From Bradyrhizobium sp. CCGUVB1N3 (GTDB lineage: Bacteria > Pseudomonadota > Alphaproteobacteria > Rhizobiales > Xanthobacteraceae), in NCBI RefSeq assembly GCF_024199925.1, contig NZ_JANADR010000001.1, positions 7,815,501-7,879,500 on the forward strand: a DNA stretch of 64,000 nt, given 5' to 3'. The notes beneath the pieces are model-generated. The model was given only the letters and a program-made list of their open reading frames with translations, was not told the origin of the DNA and did not search any database. The number at the start of each line of letters is the position of its first letter. The first letter of the stretch is position 1. This document shows, piece after piece, positions 58,160 to 64,000 of the stretch. Both the position numbers and the translations under genes were made by a program.

Positions 58160-58552
58160 TTAGGCCGCCATCGCTTTCTTGGCGGCTTGCGCAAGAAAGC
58201 CAGATCGAGTGAAGCCATGCTGTTCGGCATAGTTGTCGATCTCACTCAGAACGTCGGCGGGAAGAGTGACGTTGACGCGCACACTCTTCACCTCTTCCGC
58301 AGGCGCTGGAACGAGAACGGCAACGCCATCTCTGTTCTCAGCGTTCGCCATGATATCCTCGAGAGAGGAGGGCTCAGGTACGGCTTCGCCGTCTGCTGCC
58401 ATACCTTCCAGGTGTAGGGCCAAGGCTTCCGCAGCCATAGCGCGTGCATCGTCCAGATCCGTGCCAGCGGTGATCACGCCGGGAAGATCGGGAAACGAAA
58501 CACCATAGTCGCTGTCCGCGTCCTTATGGATCAGTGCAATATAGTGTCGCAT
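58160..58552 (-). CDS. hicB: HicB-type antitoxin
   Basis: 130 residues from ATG 58552. N-terminal degenerate RNase H-like HicB domain (YIALIHKDADSDYGVSFPDLPGVITAGTDLDDARAMAAEALALHLEGM) and a C-terminal ribbon-helix-helix (RVNVTLPADVLSEIDNYAEQHGFTRSGFL) for DNA binding. It neutralises the adjacent HicA and represses the operon. Confidence 0.9.
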   Translation of the reverse strand: MRHYIALIHKDADSDYGVSFPDLPGVITAGTDLDDARAMAAEALALHLEGMAADGEAVPEPSSLEDIMANAENRDGVAVLVPAPAEEVKSVRVNVTLPADVLSEIDNYAEQHGFTRSGFLAQAAKKAMAA

Positions 58553-58593
58553 GTGAGTTCCTTGGGCGGGCCGGTGGCCCTCTCTATGCGGTG

Positions 58594-58782
58594 TCATTTC
58601 AACTTCAGGTCGGCTTGCTTCTTGATGCTCTTTAGCGTTCCAACCGGGATGTCCCGCTTGGGGTGAGGGACTGTGACCCGGCCCTTCTTAGTCGGGTGTT
58701 TGAATTGAATGTGGCTGCCCTTCTGAGTAGCCTGTTCCCATCCGTCGGCCTTCAGAGCTTTGATAATGTTCGCCGATTTCAT
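58594..58782 (-). CDS. hicA: HicA-type mRNA interferase toxin
   Basis: 62 residues from ATG 58782: MKSANIIKALKADGWEQATQ followed by KGSHIQFKHPTKKGRVTVPHP, with the catalytic His in GSHIQFKHP and the C-terminal GTLKSIKKQADL. This is the double-stranded-RNA-binding-like HicA fold. It is first in the operon; hicB starts 41 bases after its stop. Intact. Confidence 0.92.
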   Translation of the reverse strand: MKSANIIKALKADGWEQATQKGSHIQFKHPTKKGRVTVPHPKRDIPVGTLKSIKKQADLKLK

Positions 58783-58783
58783 A

Positions 58784-58833
58784 TGTGTATTTATACATAC
58801 CAAAGCCAATAGGGGTCAACACATAAATACACA
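58784..58833 (-). promoter_or_regulatory. hicAB promoter with operator
   Basis: A perfect 11-bp inverted repeat, TGTGTATTTAT (58784-58794) and ATAAATACACA (58823-58833), frames a minus-strand promoter with TTGACC (58814-58819) and TATAAA (58790-58795), 18 bases apart. The fit with ribbon-helix-helix autorepression by HicB is good. Confidence 0.65.
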
Positions 58834-58881
58834 CTATTCGAAGGTTCCGTTCCTCGAGCGCCGCGGGGGAGGGGATTCGTT

Positions 58882-59010
58882 GTTGAACAAGCAGATTGAG
58901 CAGCAGGCTCATCGTTTTGCCGGCGCCTTTCTGTTTCCACGAGAAGCATTTCGTTTTGAGGTGACGCGTCCGACGCTGGACTATTTCCGCGCGCTCAAGA
59001 AGCGACGAAA
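58882..59010 (+). pseudogene. ImmA/IrrE-type peptidase fragment
   Basis: LNKQIEQQAHRFAGAFLFPREAF followed by EVTRPTLDYFRALKKR matches the region after the zinc-binding HExxH in ImmA/IrrE proteins (E.QAH.FA..FL.P). The catalytic part and the rest are missing. Confidence 0.6.
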
Positions 59011-59384
59011 TCTGACGCGGCGAGGAGGGTTGGATCCTCATCGCTCGCTTGCTCCAAACAAATTGAATCCGGAATCAGTTTACGAACGTGTTCCGTTCGA
59101 TCGTCGAGCAAAAAGAAGTTTTCGCTCGTCATAATACCTTTCGATTAGCCAGCGCAGCGAGCTAGGAGATGTCTTCGCCTTGCTGCTGTTCGGGGAAAGT
59201 TGAGGCGCGAGTTTGCCGGAGAATGCCAATCGGTACTCTTCGAAAAAGTCATCCGACCCGATCGGCTATTTCAGGCAGATCTTTCGGCGCCCCTTCCGCC
59301 GGAAATAGATGCGAATGTTGCCGTATCGATCCCTGTCCTCATACAAATACTTGAGATCGATGATGCCACGTATTCCTCCGTTGA
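59011..59384. other. gene-free stretch before the IS66 remnant
   Basis: No supported gene; one 66-codon + frame at 59200-59400 has no recognised motif. Confidence 0.35.
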
Positions 59385-59447
59385 GGGCCGCCTTGTTTGA
59401 CGGACGCGAACGCTGCAGGTCCTAGGGGTAATCCTAGGAAAAGCGCT

Positions 59448-59795
59448 ATGACGATTTCGCGGGCAGAGTTGATCACATCGGTCGAGCGGCGGCGTCGGTG
59501 GTCGCAGGATGAGAAGGAACGGCTAGTTGCAGCATCGCTCGAGCCCGGAGCCACTGTTTCCGAGGTGGCTCGCATGGCCGGCCTTCATGTGAGCCAGCTG
59601 TTCAGGTGGCGCAAAGAGCTTTGCAAGGGCCAGGGAGCCTGCCTGTTTACCAAAAGACTCGAGAGAGGAAGGTTCATCTGGCCATCGGTTGTCGGTGAAT
59701 CGGTAACGATCTCGCCGGCGCAGTTGAGCTATCTGTTGTCCGGGATCCATTGGCGCAACCCACAAGAAACCCAGCGTCCGACGCGGGTCGGATAG
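59448..59795 (+). pseudogene. tnpA'-tnpB' fusion frame of IS66 remnant
   Basis: [20 protein letters not shown] through LFRWRKELC is TnpA (first about 59 residues); it continues in frame with [20 protein letters not shown], the TnpB C-terminal half. The join keeps one open frame of 115 residues. Confidence 0.85.
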
Positions 59796-59841
59796 CCGTT
59801 TTACAGTTTGAATCTGCTGCTTGATCTGATTCAATGGCTTC

Positions 59842-60039
59842 ATGATATCGAAGCCGGACGAACTTCCATCGGACCTTGTGAGTGCCCTGGCGGCGCTGCA
59901 GGCCGAGCGTGAGGCGCGGCTGCAAGCCGAGGCGGTGGCTGCCAGTGCGCGGGCGGAGCTGTCGGACAACGAGGCACTGATCGCGCATCTCGAGCTGCGG
60001 ATCGAGAAGCTCATGGTCCAAAGCGCAGCTGCGCAATGA
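59842..60039 (+). pseudogene. tnpC 5' fragment of IS66 remnant
   Basis: MISKPDELPSDLVSALAALQ ... LELRIEKL equals the coiled-coil start of TnpC (50940 downward) and then ends in unrelated sequence. Confidence 0.85.
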
Positions 60040-60124
60040 ACGAGGTGACCACCATTGCTCAGCATTTGTGAGGCTCAAAAGACGGCGCCTGCAACTATCG
60101 ATCCCTAGCGCCGGACGGCAAGCC

Positions 60125-61159
60125 TTATGTTCGGCCAACTCCTGCAGCGACTTCAGACCGAATGATGGTTGCGGTGTTCAATGAAGCCTCTAGCGAGAGG
60201 TCCCCAAATGCAAGCTGACAAAGAAGATAGTTGGCACCCGCCTCTTCCAGATGATTAAGGAGTGTTTGTCGTATTGAAGCGGCCGTCCCGGCAACGCACA
60301 ACTCACTCTCGATTGCCGCATCGAACGTCAAGGGCAGGTTTTGTGGAGTGGGGATGTTGTTGCGTTCATAAAGGAACTTGAAGCTGTCGAGCCAGCGTCC
60401 ATAAGCAGGTGCAGCGAGTGAATAAGCATCTGCTTCAGAACTTCCAGCCACGACCATGCGAAGCAAGCCAAGAAACGGCGACGGACCATTCGCGTCTGAG
60501 CGTTGCTCTCGACGCGAGCGGTATGCGTCCGTGACCCTCCGGACGGACGATGAGGGTCCAAGACTCGCGATGTTTGCACCGATTTCCGCGGCCCAGCTTG
60601 CCGAATCGGGTTGATTTACAGCGATCCATGTCGGGGGGTGCGGCCACTGACGAGGCGTCAGCGTCAATGGAACCTCGTCCAATCGGTAATGGATACCCTC
60701 GTAGGAGAGCGTGCCGCCTCGCATAGCTTTAACAAGGATTTCGCTGGCTTCCGTATAACGTCCCGGCGCCGCGTCTGCACTGACGCCGAAATATCCCAAC
60801 TCAACCGGGAGGGAGCCGCGTCCGATGCCAAGTTCAAGCCTGCCGCCGCTCAAGTGATCCAGCATACAGACCTCTTCAAAGACTCGCAGCGGATGATGAA
60901 GGCTAAGCAGCATAACCATCGGGCCGATGCGAAGATTGGTTGTGCGTTGAGCGACGCTGGACAAGAACAGATTCGGCGAAGGACTTCTGCCATGGGGAGT
61001 GCAATGGTGCTCTGCTAGATGATAGGCATAGAACCCCAGGCGATCGCATGCCTCGGCGAGCAGCAGCCGATCATCATATTGCTTGGCGACATCACGGCCG
61101 TTCGCGTCCAGGTGATCGAAGATACCGAACGTCAGTGTTGAAGAAGGGAGATTTTTCAC
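60125..61159 (-). CDS. luciferase-like (LLM) flavin-dependent oxidoreductase
   Basis: 344 residues of the bacterial-luciferase superfamily: FGIFDHLDANGRDVAKQYDD, YHLAEHHCTPHGRSPSPNLF, IGPMVMLLSLHHPLRVFEEV, LDHLSGGRLELGIGRGS. These motifs mark FMN/F420-type monooxygenases. The start is GTG 61159 behind GAGGTGG. It lies 43 bases after a HisC-like gene on the same strand, so the two are probably one operon. Substrate unknown; not closely similar to the SfnG-like protein at 1056. Confidence 0.82.
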   Translation of the reverse strand: MKNLPSSTLTFGIFDHLDANGRDVAKQYDDRLLLAEACDRLGFYAYHLAEHHCTPHGRSPSPNLFLSSVAQRTTNLRIGPMVMLLSLHHPLRVFEEVCMLDHLSGGRLELGIGRGSLPVELGYFGVSADAAPGRYTEASEILVKAMRGGTLSYEGIHYRLDEVPLTLTPRQWPHPPTWIAVNQPDSASWAAEIGANIASLGPSSSVRRVTDAYRSRREQRSDANGPSPFLGLLRMVVAGSSEADAYSLAAPAYGRWLDSFKFLYERNNIPTPQNLPLTFDAAIESELCVAGTAASIRQTLLNHLEEAGANYLLCQLAFGDLSLEASLNTATIIRSEVAAGVGRT

Positions 61160-61202
61160 TTGACCACCTCGAGAATTGCAGCAGGAGAGCTATCGGCTTG
61201 GC

Positions 61203-62294
61203 TTAGAGCGAAGATCTGGAAATGTCACCGACCGCTGAAAGAAACGTATCCATTTGCGTGTCTGTGCCGATTGCAATGCGTATGAAATTTTCGAGACCGT
61301 TTTCAGGAAAGAATGCAACAAGCACGTTGTGGCCCTGCAATGCGGCTTGCCACCAAGCGCCATCGTGCTCGCCGGGCACCCGAGCCAGCAAAAAATTGGC
61401 GTGGGAAGGCAATACCGAAAACCCAAGTTTGGACAGCTCAATTGTCGTTCGCTCTCTTGCAAGCATAATACGTTGGTGGTTCTCCTCGAAGGCGGCCCGA
61501 TGCGCAATGATGCTCGCACCGACCGCATGACCAATCACATTCATGTTGAAGAGGTTCTGCATGGTACGCAGCCTGCCGATGAGCTCGGGGTGACCGAAGC
61601 CGAAGCCGATGCGAAGGCCCGCGGTGGCATAACTTTTCGAAAAAGTTCTCAGTACCAGAAGATTTGAATAGCGGTTGACGAGCCGTAGTCCGTTATCGGG
61701 CGCAAAGTCGACATACGCTTCGTCGAGCACGATCAGTCGATCCGATTGTGCTACGAGCCTTTCGATATCGGCGATCGGAACAAACGTTCCCGTCGGATTG
61801 TTCGGATTGGCCAGCACGATGAACTTGGCATCTCTGGTGGGACCGAAAAGCAGTTGGTGCGTGGGTAAGGAATGGGTCTTACCCCACCCGACCTCCAGAA
61901 ATTGAGCTTCGTGCAACATGGCGAGCTTGCGGTTGAACGAAAATCCGGGCGATATCATCGCGACGGTGTCGCCCGGAGCGAGGAACGCTTTGTAGATGAG
62001 ACCGAGAAGTTCAGACGATCCGTTCCCAGCAATCACCTGATCGGCGGACAGGCCGTACACACAGGCCGCCGCCTCGCGTAAGCCGGCGTTCTCGTTTTCC
62101 GGATACAGATAATGCTGCTCAAGGGCGGCAATCGCGCTTTGTCTGACGATTGGCGGCAACGGGAATGGGTTCTCGTTCATGTTGAGTTTGACGCAATTAG
62201 CATCAAGCGCGGGCGGAGCAGGCGGTGCAACATCTAACTGTTTTGCCACGTGCGAGAGGGACGAGAGTGCGCTTAGCAGCCTTGCGTCTGACAT
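61203..62294 (-). CDS. HisC-like class I/II aminotransferase
   Basis: About 363 residues from ATG 62294. PLP-dependent fold type I: KLNMNENPFPLPP, AGNGSSELLGLIYKAFLAPGD, LANPNNPTGTFVP, LIVLDEAYVDFAP and the PLP-lysine motif TFSKSYATAGLRIGFG. This is the histidinol-phosphate aminotransferase branch, which also includes aromatic and phosphonate aminotransferases. No his genes are nearby and it is paired with a flavin monooxygenase, so a special metabolic role is more likely than histidine synthesis. In-frame ATG 62330 or GTG 62408 are alternative starts. Confidence 0.85.
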   Translation of the reverse strand: MSDARLLSALSSLSHVAKQLDVAPPAPPALDANCVKLNMNENPFPLPPIVRQSAIAALEQHYLYPENENAGLREAAACVYGLSADQVIAGNGSSELLGLIYKAFLAPGDTVAMISPGFSFNRKLAMLHEAQFLEVGWGKTHSLPTHQLLFGPTRDAKFIVLANPNNPTGTFVPIADIERLVAQSDRLIVLDEAYVDFAPDNGLRLVNRYSNLLVLRTFSKSYATAGLRIGFGFGHPELIGRLRTMQNLFNMNVIGHAVGASIIAHRAAFEENHQRIMLARERTTIELSKLGFSVLPSHANFLLARVPGEHDGAWWQAALQGHNVLVAFFPENGLENFIRIAIGTDTQMDTFLSAVGDISRSSL

Positions 62295-62449
62295 GTGGTC
62301 GCTTCGTCGAAAAGCATGGGTTCTGAGCATGGCGATGGTCCGATCTGGCTGAACACTCTGGTCTTGGCGCATGAGCTTCCGCACCAGCAGGCCGACCTGT
62401 CTCTTCACAGTCGGACGGCGCGGGCTTCACCCGTTTTTAGATGTCTATC

Positions 62450-62710
62450 CTAACAGTTGCATGAATACAGGAGCGAAACCGCAACTTGTGTTACTCGTTC
62501 CTTGTATTGCGAGGGGCGAGCCGGTCGGATGTGTGCTACCCCATGATACCCGTATTGGGTGCTGTTCAACTCCAGCGAAGGCGCATCGTCGGCCTGGAGA
62601 ACTTCATCGACATCTCGATGAAGACTGTCGGCGGTGAATTCAGACAGATCGATGTCTGCTGTTCGGTAACGGCGGACCTCAAGAATGCCCGCCGTGTGGC
62701 TGCTGGTCAT
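62450..62710 (-). CDS. possible small protein (86 aa)
   Basis: Frame from ATG 62710 (MTSSHTAGILEVRRYRTADI...) with a balanced acidic-basic composition unlike random frames; it ends VTQVAVSLLYSCNC. No family recognised and no clear ribosome site. Confidence 0.25.
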   Translation of the reverse strand: MTSSHTAGILEVRRYRTADIDLSEFTADSLHRDVDEVLQADDAPSLELNSTQYGYHGVAHIRPARPSQYKERVTQVAVSLLYSCNC

Positions 62711-63262
62711 GCTTGGAGTTGAGGGACGTCGTAGTTGTTCTCCAGCAGGGAGATATAGATGCTCTTGGGCGCTTTCTTGGACGTGATCGAGGAGCGTGAC
62801 AGACTGACGCGGCGCAAACATTTGCGTTTGAGACATTCACAACCCTTGTTCCAGAGCCATCGACGGCCCCGATGCCCTACTTGTTCTGGTAGTGTACAAC
62901 TTGACCCTACGTTCGTTTCAAGGGGGCCGATAGTCATTGGACAATGTGTCCTACTCGCTACAATGAGACTCGAGCGCGCTAACGATCGACGAAATCGCCA
63001 AGCCATCAAGAAACTGGTCGAACAAAAAAGTGCAGCGAGGCAGCCGCCCCACAAAATTGCGTGAGCGACAACTAGCTCAAAGCCGCATTGACCTTTCATT
63101 CATCGCCAAAGGGAGCGAGAAAGCTGCAGTAGCATTACTCGAGAGTGGCATTGTTGTTGCAGAAGCTATGCGGTCGAAGTGGGTAGGTCGCTCCACAGCG
63201 TGCCCATAGAGCGTGCCCATATGGCACGAGCGGCAAGGAAATGCGATGGAAGAGAAATTGCC
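62711..63262. other. intergenic stretch with dyad element
   Basis: Separates the HisC-like gene from the divergently oriented metC-like gene. Contains copy E of the dyad element. Confidence 0.45.
62895..62922 (+). repeat. 28-bp dyad element, copy E
   Basis: TACAACTTGACCCTACG followed by TTCGTTTCAAG; the fifth copy, pointing toward the metC-like gene 340 bases downstream. Confidence 0.65.
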
Positions 63263-64000
63263 ATGGAGGATCTGAACGACAAGGAGCCAGGAGACACAGA
63301 AACCCTACTTTGTCGCCTAGGTCGTGCGCCGGCCGAACATGCCGGGATGGTGAATGTGCCGATCTACCGCGGTTCTACCATTGTTTCGGAGACCTTGGAG
63401 GATTGGGATATCCGGAACAAAGACACTCCGAGCTACGGTCGCTTTGGCTCGCCCCTGTCTCGCGCGCTTGAAGCGGCCGTTTGCAAGTTAGAGGGTGGCT
63501 TCCGTTCGATTCTCTTCCCATCAGGGCAATCTGCTTGCACTCATTCGCTGCTTGCGTGTCTAAAGGCCGGCGACGCTATTCTGATCAGCGACGGCGTTTA
63601 CGCGCCTGTGAGAGCCTTCGCGGACAGCGTTCTTGCGAGACTGCAGATCGAGGCACAGTATTTTTGTCCAACCCGCCCGTCAGAATTGGCGGCAAAGATC
63701 AGCGCAAATACACGGGCCATCTATCTGGAGTCGCCGTCGTCCACGACCTTCGAGGTTCAAGATGTGCCAGCACTCGTGGCCATTGCACATCAGTCGGGCG
63801 CGCTTGTGATCATGGACAATACCTGGGCGACACCTCTGTATTTCAGACCATTCGAGCATGGGGTCGATATATCGATCCAGGCCGCGACGAAGTATATCGT
63901 TGGCCATTCCGATGCATTTCTTGGCAGTTGCAACTGCGAATGAACCGGCATGGCCTGCACTGAAGTCTACTGCGCACCATTTCGGCGAAATTGGCGGACC
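63263..64000 (+). pseudogene. cystathionine gamma-synthase/beta-lyase-type gene, frameshifted, incomplete
   Basis: PLP-dependent Cys/Met-metabolism enzyme, N-terminal two thirds: VNVPIYRGSTIVSETLEDW, PSYGRFGSPLSRALEAAVCKLEGG, FPSGQSACTHSLLACLKAGD, YLESPSSTTFEVQDVPAL, MDNTWATPLYFRP and the PLP-lysine region DISIQAATKYIVGHSDAFLG. At about 63923 the frame shifts: instead of SCNCE-stop, the next frame reads VATANEPAWPALKSTAHHFG and continues past the window edge. A single indel therefore breaks the gene, unless it is a sequencing error. ATG 63263 is the most likely start. Confidence 0.8.

Larger units (their letters stand above)
59385..60050 (+). mobile_element. IS66 remnant with internal deletions
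   Basis: Shares the upstream sequence and genes of the IS66 at 45440-51790 in opposite orientation. A deletion fused the start of tnpA to the end of tnpB, and tnpC breaks off after about 58 codons. Confidence 0.85.

Noticed and set aside
1..64000. Search for CRISPR arrays, tRNA or rRNA genes and an island-end attachment site
   Set aside because: No regularly spaced repeats, cloverleaf T-loop motifs or rRNA-like sequence were seen by eye; a covariance-model scan would be needed to exclude a tRNA fully.

Overview
The window looks like part of a symbiosis island of a Bradyrhizobium-type rhizobium. The evidence is a well-spaced nod box (38072-38119), fixA behind a NifA-type upstream site and a GG-N10-GC sigma-54 promoter, a GDP-fucose gene pair of the kind used to decorate Nod factors (gmd/noeL and fcl/nolK), an FkbM methyltransferase, and the high load of insertion sequences, gene fragments and gene-poor DNA typical of these islands. 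I see no tRNA, rRNA, CRISPR array or replication origin. The species is inferred, not proven.

Left part (1-9.7 kb): the tail of an IS3-type element, then a seven-gene cluster on the + strand. It has an SfnG-like FMNH2-dependent sulfone monooxygenase, a complete branched-chain-amino-acid-type ABC transporter (two ATPases, two permeases, one periplasmic binding protein) and an acyl-CoA-dehydrogenase-like flavoprotein. Together these suggest uptake and desulfurisation of a small organosulfur compound. A truncated DUF2130 gene, a HigBA-type toxin-antitoxin pair and a VapC fragment follow.

9.7-16.9 kb is decayed DNA: a frameshifted cold-shock gene, an intact 1397-bp IS256-family element with 9-bp target duplications, a MarR regulator, a SpeD-type AdoMet decarboxylase, a degraded relative of the same IS and an outer-membrane-protein pseudogene.

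16.9-27.5 kb holds a compact biosynthetic locus: a 2161-residue two-module NRPS (A-T-C-A-T-C/E, no thioesterase), a MATE exporter and a Sfp/EntD-type phosphopantetheinyl transferase. An IS110 remnant and a DUF4239 membrane protein follow. The second adenylation domain lacks the aspartate that normally holds the substrate amino group, so its substrate may be unusual.

27.5-45 kb is the symbiotic section: fcl and gmd plus a decayed gmd fragment, fixA-dctA, a nod box followed by an atypical orphan receiver and an FkbM methyltransferase, an H-NS-type protein, several small hypotheticals and a trpD-trpC pair. Five copies of a 28-bp dyad element (CTTGA ... TCAAG type) are scattered from 32 to 63 kb, mostly outside genes.

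45-64 kb is mobile and defensive. An IS66 element has its tnpC split by a recombinase-in-trio (RIT) element with perfect 38-bp terminal inverted repeats. Next come a truncated flavin reductase, SIR2-like fragments, an AbiEi/AbiEii pair whose toxin gene is interrupted near its 3' end by a second, apparently identical copy of the IS256 element, an unrecognised 309-residue protein, HicAB, an ImmA/IrrE fragment and an internally deleted IS66. The window ends with a luciferase-like oxidoreductase, a HisC-like aminotransferase and, on the other strand, a frameshifted cystathionine-lyase-type gene that runs off the edge.
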